Assembly: GCA_945952225.1 (NCBI GenBank)
Contig: CAMFHP010000011.1
Coordinates: 1 to 64,000 of the forward strand
Length of the DNA: 64,000 nt
Source: an uncultured Myxococcaceae bacterium
Lineage (GTDB): Bacteria; Myxococcota_A; Polyangia; Polyangiales; Ga0077539
Direction of reading: 5' to 3'
Shown here: in pieces, positions 45,545 to 52,572 of the stretch
Layout: each line of letters begins with the position of its first letter
How positions within the stretch are numbered: position 1 is the stretch's first letter
Made by a program: the position numbers and the translations under genes
The notes under the pieces: generated by a model
The model's input: the letters and a program-made list of their open reading frames with translations, nothing else
Databases searched by the model: none
What the model was told of the DNA's origin: nothing

Positions 45545-46416
45545 GGTGAACGGTCCTTTCCCGGCGCGAGTTCGGCGCTGGTGGGGATCTCGGGGCGCAG
45601 TGCGGAACCACTTTTTCCGCGCGTCCCGAGGTCCTCACGAGCGCCGACCTGCGCGTCGGCCCTGCGGATGCGCTGCGCGCGCGTCACACCGCGAACCGCA
45701 CGCACGACCGCAGCGACGTGCGCGCGAACGCGAATCGCGAGCCAACACGTCCACGCACGATCAGCGGCGCGCTTCGACGTGAGCTGGTCGTGTGCTGCCA
45801 GCGCGACAAGCCACGCCGCACACGGAAGGGGCGTGACGACTGCGCGGTCGACCACGGCACGCCACACCGAGACCCAGAGGCCCGGCGCGTTTGCCATGGC
45901 CTCGTCGAGGAGCCCGACGGGGAGTCGCACGCGGCAGCGTCGGCCGACGTTCCAGGCGGGGAGCTGCAGGCGTCGAAGCGCGGTCTCGACCGCGGCCAGT
46001 CGCAGACCTCGTTCCTCCGCGTACGCCGGGCGCGTGGAGGTGCGACGCAGGTACTGCTCGAACAGCGCCTCGACGGGTTCGGGTTCGATGGCGTGGTGGC
46101 AGTACTGGCGCGACGTGAACCGCACGGGCGCCGCCGCCGACGGTTCGAGTGCGACCGCTCCGAGGAAGTCTTCGAGCTGCCGATGTGACAGGCCGATGCG
46201 CGCCGCGAGCGCATGGAGCGACAGGCGCCGGGCGGCCTCACGCTGTGGAGGGAGCCCGAGGCGCATCGCACGGTTGAGGATCGCAATGCGGCTGCGCTGG
46301 AGGCGCGAGACGAGCCCCTCCACGCCCCAGCCAGCGCGCAGCGCCGCGTCTTCGGCGGCGGTCCAGCGTCGTGCCGTGCGTGCCCGATGCGCGCGGCGGG
46401 TGGTGGGGGTGCTCAC
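45541..46416 (-). CDS. Putative SANT/GcrA-like DNA-binding regulator (291 aa)
   Basis: 291 residues from GTG 46416 (GGAGGGG just upstream). RRWTAAEDAALRAGWGVEGLVSRLQRSRIAILNRAMRLGL near the N-terminus is a SANT/Myb-type helix-turn-helix like those opening GcrA-type and phage regulators. A second HTH-like unit is ALAARIGLSHRQLEDFLGAV. The rest is Arg/Ala-rich and helical. Likely a phage DNA-binding regulator. GTGA overlaps with both neighbours. Confidence 0.65.
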   Translation of the reverse strand: MSTPTTRRAHRARTARRWTAAEDAALRAGWGVEGLVSRLQRSRIAILNRAMRLGLPPQREAARRLSLHALAARIGLSHRQLEDFLGAVALEPSAAAPVRFTSRQYCHHAIEPEPVEALFEQYLRRTSTRPAYAEERGLRLAAVETALRRLQLPAWNVGRRCRVRLPVGLLDEAMANAPGLWVSVWRAVVDRAVVTPLPCAAWLVALAAHDQLTSKRAADRAWTCWLAIRVRAHVAAVVRAVRGVTRAQRIRRADAQVGAREDLGTRGKSGSALRPEIPTSAELAPGKDRSP

Positions 46417-46754
46417 GAGCCCCTCCACGAGGTACGCACCTCTTCGAGGAGTGCTGCGAGCCCGACAAGATCCTCACGCCGCGTCGGCGCAACGCTGTCG
46501 AGGGAACCCGCGCGGTCGAGGGCGCGCTGCAGCACCACGAGAAGCGACGTGGGGCCTGCGGAGCGCGCGAGCTCATCGAGGAGCACCGTGCATTGGAGGC
46601 CGAGCAGTACGCCTTCCTGCACGGTCGCGAGGTCTTCGGCGCGGGCCGTGTCGACCGTGCCTTCGGGCAGGCCGAGCACGTGGTCGGGGCTCACGCCCCA
46701 CTGGCGTGCGGCACGTAGCGCCGACGAGGCCGCGATGCGTCGATGGCCGCTCAC
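46413..46754 (-). CDS. Phage protein of unknown function (113 aa)
   Basis: 113 residues from GTG 46754, helical (LLGLQCTVLLDELARSAGPTSLLVVLQRALDRAG). It overlaps the gene upstream by GTGA and the gene downstream by 4 nt. No recognisable motif. Confidence 0.55.
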   Translation of the reverse strand: MSGHRRIAASSALRAARQWGVSPDHVLGLPEGTVDTARAEDLATVQEGVLLGLQCTVLLDELARSAGPTSLLVVLQRALDRAGSLDSVAPTRREDLVGLAALLEEVRTSWRGS

Positions 46755-47665
46755 GAGGCGACCGCCTCGCTGGAGGCCTGCGTCGTGGCGTCGGCCTGCG
46801 CGAGTGCCCGCTTCAACCAGCCCTTCGGGGTCTTCGCGAGCGCTGCGAGCCGCGCGTTGATTGCGTTCCAGGCCGCCGTGCGATCGGCCTCGGTCATCGA
46901 GGCGACGTCCATTCGGCGCGTGCGCCAGTAGACCACCGCGTCGTTGCCCGACTCGACGCTGTCGAGGCGCGAGAGGAATGCTTCGAGCGCCGGTGACACC
47001 TCGGGCGCAGGCGCGTCGACCGGGACCACACCACGAGGTGGAGCATCTTCATCGACGCCGTTGGAGTGGGCATCCACGGGGCTTTGCACGGGCGTCGATG
47101 AGGTCGTGGCGGTGCGAGTTGCGCGGCGTCGGGAGTGCCCTTGCGGAGCGTCGCCGGTGCCCTCTGCGCGGTCAGCAATCACGCCGTCGAGGTCACCGTC
47201 GTCGAGCGCGCCGAGCCCCAGGATCGACAGCGTCACGCGGCGCTTCGCCTTCGTCTCGCACTTCATCAGCACGTTGACCGGGTCGATGAGGGCGACCGTC
47301 GCCGTGGCGGTCTCGAAACGCCCGTCGGGCATCGTCGCGCGGCAGACCGCGTAGACGAGCCGGGTGCCCGCAACGTCGATGACCCGAGGGCCTTCGACGA
47401 TCTCGCGGTTGAGCATGTGGATCGCAGCGAGCTGGTCGGTCGCACCACGCGTCGCGTAGAGCACCTCCTTGCCGTTCAGGCGGAGGAACGCGAACGGCTG
47501 CGTGTGCGGGTTCAATCCGAGGCTCGTGCAGAGCGCCTCGTAGAGGGCTGCGCGTGCCTCGGGGCTCATTCCCGAGAGGTCTCCGCGCTCGGCGAGCGAG
47601 CGAAGCATCGCCGCGGTGGCGTGCGCGTGCGGGGCCTGTGCGGTGGGGCGATCAGACGTCGTCAT
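46751..47665 (-). CDS. Phage recombination/annealing-type protein (conserved phage family)
   Basis: 304 residues. Conserved blocks are ALYEALCTSLGLNPHTQPFAFLRLNGK, VLYATRGATDQLAAI, and MKCETKAKRRVTLSILGLGALDD. This same order (NPxTQPF - LNGK - YA - MKxETKAKRRVTLSIxGLG) recurs in phage proteins of early operons that I associate with RecT/Rad52-type annealing proteins, but I cannot verify the superfamily here. The last 130 residues are a linker plus a helical tail. Neighbouring replication and recombination functions (RuvC-like, helicase loader on the other arm) fit. Confidence 0.6.
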   Translation of the reverse strand: MTTSDRPTAQAPHAHATAAMLRSLAERGDLSGMSPEARAALYEALCTSLGLNPHTQPFAFLRLNGKEVLYATRGATDQLAAIHMLNREIVEGPRVIDVAGTRLVYAVCRATMPDGRFETATATVALIDPVNVLMKCETKAKRRVTLSILGLGALDDGDLDGVIADRAEGTGDAPQGHSRRRATRTATTSSTPVQSPVDAHSNGVDEDAPPRGVVPVDAPAPEVSPALEAFLSRLDSVESGNDAVVYWRTRRMDVASMTEADRTAAWNAINARLAALAKTPKGWLKRALAQADATTQASSEAVAS

Positions 47666-47898
47666 CGGGCGTGTCCTTCGAAGCCGCGCGCGGCACGTCC
47701 GCGGCGGGTTGGGAGTGCCGGAGGCGCGGGAGCGGGGCCTGGCTCCGTCGGGGCATCCACCGTGCGCAGGACGCAGCCGAGGCAGAGCCGCGCGTCCCGT
47801 TCGAAGCGGGCGCCCGCATGCGGCCCCGACGCGATCACGGCGGCGCAGGCGAGGGGCCACGCGTTGAGGCTCGGGTCGAGACAGAGCGCGCAGGTCAT
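47662..47898 (-). CDS. Small zinc-finger protein (78 aa)
   Basis: MTCALCLDPSLNAWPLACAA and RLCLGCVLRTV supply two CxxC pairs 34 residues apart, a likely zinc ribbon. The C-terminal half is Pro/Ala-rich. It is coupled to both neighbours by ATGA overlaps. Function unknown. Confidence 0.6.
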   Translation of the reverse strand: MTCALCLDPSLNAWPLACAAVIASGPHAGARFERDARLCLGCVLRTVDAPTEPGPAPAPPALPTRRGRAARGFEGHAR

Positions 47899-48314
47899 GG
47901 CGCGGCTCCTTCCGCGAGAAGCCGCATCGCATCTTCGACATCGCCGTTGGCCCACGCGTCGACCGCAGCGAGGAGAGCTGGGCGGGCTTCTCCGACCTCT
48001 CTGCGCATGGCGTCGGCTGCTGCGGTGTCACCGCGTCGGGCGCACCACGCCGCGCACGGGAGGCCCGCAGCGTCGAGTGCCGAGGCGAGGGCGAACTCGA
48101 CCGCGGCGACGCTGAGCTGCGCCCGCTCGTGCGCCCGCTCCGCGCAGGAGAGGGAGCAGTGTGCCGGGCCTCCGGGCTCGCGCCGCACGAGGACTGCGTC
48201 GTCGGCGAGCTGGCATCGGCACTCCGCGCACGCACGCGTCGGCGGCGACATGCGGGTGAGCGTGTCGACGGGCACCGCGACAGGCGCGCGCGGTCGGGCG
48301 GTGTGCGCGCTCAT
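47895..48314 (-). CDS. Zinc-finger protein with C-terminal NGDVxxA helical motif (139 aa)
   Basis: CAECRCQLADDAVLV...HCSLSCAERAHE gives a CxxC/HCxxxC zinc module at about 29-58. The C-terminal helical part ends WANGDVEDAMRLLAEGAA. The (N)(G/N)D(V/L)xxA motif recurs in two other proteins of this operon (49800-50384 and 50381-51007). Coupled by ATGA overlaps. Function unknown. Confidence 0.6.
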   Translation of the reverse strand: MSAHTARPRAPVAVPVDTLTRMSPPTRACAECRCQLADDAVLVRREPGGPAHCSLSCAERAHERAQLSVAAVEFALASALDAAGLPCAAWCARRGDTAAADAMRREVGEARPALLAAVDAWANGDVEDAMRLLAEGAAP

Positions 48315-48547
48315 GCATCCTCCGCGTCGGCAGAGCTGCCGAGGTAGGCGCAGGCCCAGCCGCACGTGTCGCAGAGGGCGTCGCCCTCCTTGAGCACTCG
48401 ACGAGCCGCAGCGCGCGTGGCGTCGGTGAGATGGTCGGGAAGCCAGGGGTCGACGACCGCGCCGCCCGCGAGCGTGCCCTCCGCAGGCGCCTCGCAAACG
48501 CGGCACATCGCCGTCGCGCCCTCGGGGAGTGGGTGCAGGAGGCACAT
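48311..48547 (-). CDS. Small zinc-finger protein (78 aa)
   Basis: 78 residues with CRVCEAP near the start and CDTCGWACAYLG near the end, two CxxC pairs framing a helical centre (DATRAAARRVLKEGD). Good ribosome site (GGGAGGTGGCTG). Overlaps both neighbours. Confidence 0.6.
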   Translation of the reverse strand: MCLLHPLPEGATAMCRVCEAPAEGTLAGGAVVDPWLPDHLTDATRAAARRVLKEGDALCDTCGWACAYLGSSADAEDA

Positions 48548-48894
48548 CAGCCACCTCCCTTGCGCGCGTCGAAGAACGTCTCCTCGAAGCACTCGCGCTG
48601 CGGGCCGACGGTGCGAACGTCGAAGTGCTCCGGCGTGCGTGCGGCGAGGATGCGAAGCGCGATGTTCTGACCTGCTCCGAGCTGGTGCACGACCCACCCG
48701 ACGCAGGGCAGCTCGGTGCCTTCCTTGGAGTAGTGGCAGGCCATCATGCGCACCGGCGCCGTGAGGTCGGGCAGGTGCCCGGGACGGGCGATCGTGTGTG
48801 CGAGGTCCTCGTGCTTCGCACGCTCGTATCCGGGGATCGCGTGGACGCTCGCGCCGACCTTCCAGGGGCAGGTGGAGCACTGCTTGCGGGTCAT
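48547..48894 (-). CDS. DUF6283-like protein
   Basis: 115 residues. It opens MTRKQCSTCPWKVGASVHAIPGYERAKHEDL and continues MMACHYSKEGTELPCVGWV, matching the CxxCPW...CH-x-S...CxGWV cysteine pattern of DUF6283 phage proteins, probably a zinc-bound fold. Its stop and the next ATG share one base (TGATG). Function unknown. Confidence 0.8.
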   Translation of the reverse strand: MTRKQCSTCPWKVGASVHAIPGYERAKHEDLAHTIARPGHLPDLTAPVRMMACHYSKEGTELPCVGWVVHQLGAGQNIALRILAARTPEHFDVRTVGPQRECFEETFFDARKGGG

Positions 48895-49241
48895 CGCGCC
48901 ACCGCCTTCGTGCGGACCTCGCGCAGCGCGGTGGCGAGCGAGCGGATCGCAAGCTCCGGCGACTCGGCGGGCTCGCTGCCGATCACGAGGTCGTCGTCAC
49001 CGTGCGGCGTGGAGCACGCGACGTGTGCGGTCCACGGCGTCTCCGTTCGTTCGAGCGCGAAGCGCAGCTCGATGCGTGGCGCCGCGTCGTTGAAGCCGTC
49101 GCGGTCGGCATCGTGGTTCGCCTGCGCAGCGGACCGAAGCGCGCCGTATCGAACGAGCGCCTCGATCGCGTCGGCCCGTGCGTCGAGAGCGAGGTGGTGA
49201 ACCCGCGAGGTTCCCGCGGAGTTCGAATCTGGGCGGCTCAT
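48891..49241 (-). CDS. Phage protein of unknown function (116 aa)
   Basis: 116 residues, alpha then beta (RIELRFALERTETPWTAHVACSTPHGDDDLVIGSE), with a final helix AIRSLATALREVRTKAV. The strand-strand-helix ending resembles small dsRNA-binding-like or DUF-type phage proteins but no firm match. Coupled by ATGA overlaps. Confidence 0.6.
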   Translation of the reverse strand: MSRPDSNSAGTSRVHHLALDARADAIEALVRYGALRSAAQANHDADRDGFNDAAPRIELRFALERTETPWTAHVACSTPHGDDDLVIGSEPAESPELAIRSLATALREVRTKAVAR

Positions 49242-49570
49242 TGAGCACCCTCGCGCGCCGCGCGGCCCGCAGCGAGGTTGTTGCGCCAGGTGCGGAGATC
49301 CGCGCGAACGCTGCGTGCGAGCAGAGACTCGGCAGCGCGCTCCGCTCCGCGCGACGTGAGCCACGCAGCGGAGGAGGCGCAGGCGAGGCGCTCTTCGCCG
49401 AGCAGCGATGCCGTGCCGACCGGGCAGGCGGCGTAGGTGGCGAAGGCGTCGGCGACGGCGACCCACTCGGCTGCGGTGGTTGCGTCGGCGCAGAGCCGCG
49501 CGAGGTGGTCGTTGGCGAGCTGGCGCGCGTCCTCGACGAGGTGAGCGCGAACGTTCTCGGTGCTCTTCAT
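49238..49570 (-). CDS. Helical phage protein, paralogue of the next-but-one gene's N-terminus (110 aa)
   Basis: 110 residues, all helical. LARLCADATTAAEWVAVADAF aligns with LARHARTPADWLAYADDA in the 194-residue protein at 49800-50384, so the two share a duplicated unit. A cysteine pair (CPVG...CASSAAW) may stabilise it. Function unknown. Confidence 0.6.
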   Translation of the reverse strand: MKSTENVRAHLVEDARQLANDHLARLCADATTAAEWVAVADAFATYAACPVGTASLLGEERLACASSAAWLTSRGAERAAESLLARSVRADLRTWRNNLAAGRAAREGAQ

Positions 49571-49803
49571 GCGAGTCCTCCCGCGGCCTCGGCGGCCGCT
49601 GCGGCGTTGGCGGCCGCGTCCCAGATCCAGTGGTCGGGGTCGTCGAGCGGGCCTCCCTCGTCGGCGACGTCGAAGGCTTCGGCACAGGCCTCCGCGAGCT
49701 GCGTCACCTCGACCTCCCCGCAGGCGTCGATGAAGCCTCCGCTCGCGAGCTGCGCGTTCATCCACGCGCGGGCGCTGGCTTCGGTGAAGGGGCGCGGGGT
49801 CAT
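49567..49803 (-). CDS. Short protein with FTxxxARxWM...HWIWD domain (78 aa)
   Basis: 78 residues. FTEASARAWMNAQLASGGF, VTQLAEACAEAF and DHWIWDAA define a domain that also forms the C-terminal half of the neighbouring 194-residue protein (FTRDEAARWMLARLREGRF, VQLADACAAAM, EHWIWDVA). One is clearly a duplicate of the other. Acidic and helical; no known family recognised. Coupled at both ends. Confidence 0.65.
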   Translation of the reverse strand: MTPRPFTEASARAWMNAQLASGGFIDACGEVEVTQLAEACAEAFDVADEGGPLDDPDHWIWDAAANAAAAAEAAGGLA

Positions 49804-50384
49804 CGCGCGTTCCCCTCGAACAAGGTCGCGACCTCCAGGGCCACGTCCCAGATCCAGTGCTCCTCGCACTGGTCAGCGTCTTCGTCGGTCGCCATCGCCG
49901 CGGCGCAGGCATCGGCGAGCTGCACGATGTCGGACTCGTGCGCGCCGCCCTCGAAGCGCCCCTCACGGAGTCGCGCGAGCATCCACCGTGCGGCCTCGTC
50001 GCGCGTGAATCGCGCCCGGCGGACAGCCTCGGTGCGCGTGTGCGCGGCCTTCTTCTCCGACTCGAACGTCGCCAGCTCCCTCGATCGGAACTCCGGCGCG
50101 AGTGCCTCCTCCCAGGCGCAGGCGGACGCGTGACCCGCCTTCGCCGCGAGGATGTCTGCGGCGCCATCGACGTCGTTGCAGGCCATCGCCTCCGCGGCGG
50201 CTGCGAGGTGTAGCGCGAGCTCTCGCGCGTCGTCGGCGTAGGCGAGCCAATCCGCGGGCGTGCGAGCGTGGCGAGCGAGGTGCCGAAGGGCGGGACGCGG
50301 CGCTTCGCCGAGGCCGTGGCGAACGCACTCCTCGCGGGAGGGGATCGAAGCCGACGGGGCGCGCGTGGCGCGAAGGGCGATCAA
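49800..50384 (-). CDS. Two-part phage protein combining both duplicated small domains (194 aa)
   Basis: 194 residues from TTG 50384, overlapping the previous stop by TTGA. Residues about 25-85 match the helical unit of the 110-residue neighbour and include CNDVDGAADILAAK; residues about 125-194 match the HWIWD protein. So it is a fusion of the two units that also exist as separate genes just downstream. Function unknown. Confidence 0.65.
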   Translation of the reverse strand: MIALRATRAPSASIPSREECVRHGLGEAPRPALRHLARHARTPADWLAYADDARELALHLAAAAEAMACNDVDGAADILAAKAGHASACAWEEALAPEFRSRELATFESEKKAAHTRTEAVRRARFTRDEAARWMLARLREGRFEGGAHESDIVQLADACAAAMATDEDADQCEEHWIWDVALEVATLFEGNAR

Positions 50385-51007
50385 GACGCCACCTCCGCCG
50401 CCGCGCGGGCGCGCAGATGGTCGAGGGCGGCGGCGCGTGCCGTGGCCGGGCGAGCAACCGCGAGCGCAGCCTCCTCGGCGCGCGCCAGATCCCCGTTCAG
50501 CAGCCCGAAGACCAGGCCGCGGAGGTGACCGTGCACGACGGCTCCCGTCGCGTTCGCGGCATCGCTCGCCGCGAGGGCGATGCGGGCGGCCGCTTCGCAG
50601 GGGCCGCAGGCGCCGGTCAGGTCCGCGCCGAGGACCGCTGCTGCATCATGCGCGGTCGGCGGGATCGGCGTGGTGCGGAGCGAGTAGAGCGTCCGCGCGA
50701 GCGCATCGAACCCCGTGAGCCGATGCTGCGCCTCCGCCCGCGCAGCGGGTCGGGCAGCTGCGGGGATCTTCGCCCAGGCCGCGCGCGCCGCCGCGAGGTC
50801 CGCGTCGTACGGCGACCGCTCGATCTCGCCGTGGCCGCCGCAGTCGGGGCAGGCGTCGAAGCCGGTGGGGTTCGCGGAGCAGTACCCGCTTCGGTCGAGA
50901 CGTTCGCCCCGGCCGCCGCAACGTTCGCAGCGTTTGCAGGTGGTGGTCTCGCGGGCGAGCGCCCGGGTCGCCTGCAGGTGGATCGCGGTGAAGGCATCGT
51001 GCGGCAT
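50381..51007 (-). CDS. DnaJ-type zinc-finger-like protein, first gene of the leftward operon
   Basis: 208 residues from ATG 51007. CKRCERCGGRGERLD...CPDCGGHGEIE are two CxxCxGxG-like knuckles, as in the DnaJ cysteine-rich domain, at about residues 24-65. A helical C-terminus contains LNGDLARAEEAALA. It has no J domain. It is the first gene after promoter PL, so it is made in largest amount and earliest. A plausible early regulator or chaperone adaptor; unproven. Confidence 0.65.
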   Translation of the reverse strand: MPHDAFTAIHLQATRALARETTTCKRCERCGGRGERLDRSGYCSANPTGFDACPDCGGHGEIERSPYDADLAAARAAWAKIPAAARPAARAEAQHRLTGFDALARTLYSLRTTPIPPTAHDAAAVLGADLTGACGPCEAAARIALAASDAANATGAVVHGHLRGLVFGLLNGDLARAEEAALAVARPATARAAALDHLRARAAAEVAS

Positions 51008-51049
51008 CGCGTGCTCCGACGCCGACCGGGAGTGGAATGCCGGTCGGGT

Positions 51050-51086
51050 TGGCAGACAGCTTTGCCATGGCAAAAGTATATGTCAA
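51050..51086 (-). promoter_or_regulatory. Leftward early promoter PL with palindromic operator
   Basis: On the minus strand, TTGACA (51086-51081), a 17-nt spacer, then AAAGCT (51063-51058). A perfect 14-bp palindrome TTTGCCATGGCAAA (51061-51074) covers the spacer and -10. The start of the first operon gene lies about 45 nt downstream. The same layout, 28 of 36 positions identical, recurs facing right at 52537-52572. Confidence 0.8.
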
Positions 51087-51103
51087 GAAGTCGTTTTGAT
51101 TTG

Positions 51104-51670
51104 TCACCCCTCCGTGTCGCGGAGGCGTCGTTCCGCGGCCCACGCTGGCAGCCCACATGAGGCCGCGAGCGCCAGCGCATCAGAACCGAGTTCGCGCCGG
51201 AGCTTGCGGATCGCGTTGCGTGGTGCTCCGAGGGCGAGCGTCAGCCGCCACACGTCGGCATGAACGTGGTGGATGCCTGCTGTTTCGAGGACCGCGTGGG
51301 CGAGTTCGTGCAGCGCCACAAGGCGCATGCGAGCCCCATCCCGCCTGGCTCGCACGAGGATCTGGCCTGTCGGGATGTACAGACCGTCCATCGGTAGCTC
51401 GCGCTCGACGGCCCAGCGGCACCCCGCAGCAGCGACCAGCGCGTCGAGATCTGCGATCCCGGATGCGTGTACGAGGGCGTCGAGTTCCCCCGATCCCGCA
51501 CGCTCATGGAGGTGCTCCGCGATCGCTTCGAGGAGCGGCGGGTCTACAGCGGGTAACGTTTCAAGCTCTGCGAGGGCAACCGCGGCAACCGGATCTAGGG
51601 CTGCTCGCTGCACCCCACTCGCGAGTTTCTGCCGAACCTGTCCTACACCCCGCGCGATGTCTGAGCCCAT
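51104..51670 (-). CDS. ImmA/IrrE-family metallopeptidase
   Basis: 188 residues. LVALHELAHAVLE is the HExxH zinc site with the typical ImmA/IrrE context, preceded by the strand GLYIPTGQILVRAR and followed by HVHADVWRLTLALGAP. In ICEBs1 and some prophages ImmA cleaves the ImmR repressor to induce the element. Here it lies next to an XRE regulator and inside the operator-flanked block, supporting the same job. ATG 51670 is the only usable start; in-frame coding-like sequence continues about 45 codons upstream without a start codon, so the N-terminus may have been shortened. Confidence 0.85.
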   Translation of the reverse strand: MGSDIARGVGQVRQKLASGVQRAALDPVAAVALAELETLPAVDPPLLEAIAEHLHERAGSGELDALVHASGIADLDALVAAAGCRWAVERELPMDGLYIPTGQILVRARRDGARMRLVALHELAHAVLETAGIHHVHADVWRLTLALGAPRNAIRKLRRELGSDALALAASCGLPAWAAERRLRDTEG

Positions 51671-51782
51671 GAGCTGGCACCGTACATCCGAGCAGTGGTC
51701 TGCGTCGAGGTCGTCGGCAGCCGCAACCAGCTCCCCTACCTTCCCACGTGCGAACGACAGCTCCCCGATAGAGGGGTACGAC

Positions 51783-51950
51783 TCACGCCGCGTCCATTCG
51801 GCTGTCGATCCATGCTTCGCAGGTCAGCGCGCTCACCTGGTCATCGGTAGAGCGCAGTACGCGGCGGTCGTGCGCGGCGTTTGCGACTGGGCACACAGGC
51901 AGATTGCGTCGGGCGCAGGCACGCCCCGCGAGGCTCAAACCACGCGGCAT
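51783..51950 (-). CDS. Possible small protein between repressor and ImmA/IrrE genes (55 aa)
   Basis: An ATG-initiated frame of 55 residues starting 10 nt after the repressor stop: MPRGLSLAGRACARRNLPVC, then AHDRR, STDDQVSALTCEAWIDSRMD. Three cysteines and the acidic end look like a genuine small phage protein and it fills an otherwise empty stretch. There is no clear ribosome site, so it may depend on coupling to the repressor gene. Low certainty. Confidence 0.35.
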   Translation of the reverse strand: MPRGLSLAGRACARRNLPVCPVANAAHDRRVLRSTDDQVSALTCEAWIDSRMDAA

Positions 51951-51959
51951 CCGAGTGAA

Positions 51960-52481
51960 CTACGGCCTGTTCGTCGCGGATCGCAGCTTCGACAGGGCAG
52001 CCTCGGCGTCTGCCGGGGACGTGTACTTCATCACGAGTTTCGCGAGCTCGACGATCGAGCTCGGAACGAGCGGCACCGTGACGAGGCCGTTGCTCCAGCC
52101 GAGCAGGTCGAACGCCCACTGAGGGACGCCCCGTGCCTCATCGAGTGCCTGTGCAGTTGCGACCAGATCAGGCCAGCCCGGCAGGTTCATCAGGCGCGGT
52201 GCCTCAAACTCCGAGGTCGACGCGTCATGAACTCTCTCCTCGGTGACATCGACCTCCGTCGCAGCCTCCCCGAGTAACCACGCCACCGTCACCCCCGTGC
52301 CGTCGGCGACCTTCGCAAGCGTCGACAGGTCGGGGCGAAACGCGGGGTTCCGACGGCTCTCGCGGACAATGTGGGACAGGGTCTGGCGGGGCAGGCCACC
52401 GCAAGCCTCGGCGAGCTGGGCGAGAGAGCTGAATCCCTTGCGCGTCTTCAGTTCCTCGATGCGGTCCCCGATCGTCGCCAC
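51960..52481 (-). CDS. XRE-type HTH repressor (CI/ImmR-like)
   Basis: 173 residues from GTG 52481. The HTH is IGDRIEELKTRKGFSSLAQLAEACGGLPRQTLSHIVRESRR, followed by LSTLAKVADGTGVTVAWLLG, a standard XRE (cl XRE) domain. The C-terminal 85 residues are helical (WPDLVATAQALDEA, WAFDLLGWSNGLVTVPLVPSSI). It has no Ser-Lys LexA-type autoprotease site, so proteolysis by the adjacent ImmA/IrrE protein is the likely inactivation route. A longer frame from 52574 would be translated across operator PR, so I prefer the shorter start. Confidence 0.8.
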   Translation of the reverse strand: MATIGDRIEELKTRKGFSSLAQLAEACGGLPRQTLSHIVRESRRNPAFRPDLSTLAKVADGTGVTVAWLLGEAATEVDVTEERVHDASTSEFEAPRLMNLPGWPDLVATAQALDEARGVPQWAFDLLGWSNGLVTVPLVPSSIVELAKLVMKYTSPADAEAALSKLRSATNRP

Positions 52482-52506
52482 CGGCAAACGGTAGTTCCGG
52501 CAAACG
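52481..52506. repeat. Direct repeat of the operator half-site at the repressor start
   Basis: ccggcaaacg occurs at 52481-52490 and again at 52497-52506, a 16-bp period. The core ggcaaa equals one arm of the PL/PR palindromes. It lies just upstream of the repressor GTG, where autoregulation would be exerted. Confidence 0.65.
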
Positions 52507-52514
52507 CTGTTGTC

Positions 52515-52543
52515 AGCATCGCTTTCGAGCGCGAGGTTGACAA
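52515..52543 (-). promoter_or_regulatory. Probable repressor-maintenance promoter, leftward
   Basis: On the minus strand, TTGTCA (52543-52538), a 17-nt spacer and GATGCT (52520-52515). The -35 overlaps that of rightward PR base for base on the other strand, so the two promoters are back to back and probably compete. It would transcribe the repressor and ImmA/IrrE genes. Confidence 0.55.
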
Positions 52544-52565
52544 AAGTGTTTGCCTTGGCAATGCT
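52537..52565 (+). promoter_or_regulatory. Rightward early promoter PR with operator in the spacer
   Basis: TTGACA (52537-52542), 17-nt spacer, AATGCT (52560-52565). The near-palindrome TTTGCCTTGGCAA (52549-52561) lies within the spacer, so a bound repressor would block polymerase. A start site about 7 nt on falls at or next to ATG 52573, so the first mRNA may be leaderless. Confidence 0.75.
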
Positions 52566-52572
52566 GTCTGTC

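Noticed and set aside
43877-46996. 1039-residue plus-strand frame opposite the clamp-like and SANT genes
   Set aside because: Composition is antisense-like and it crosses five well-supported minus-strand genes with perfect junctions.
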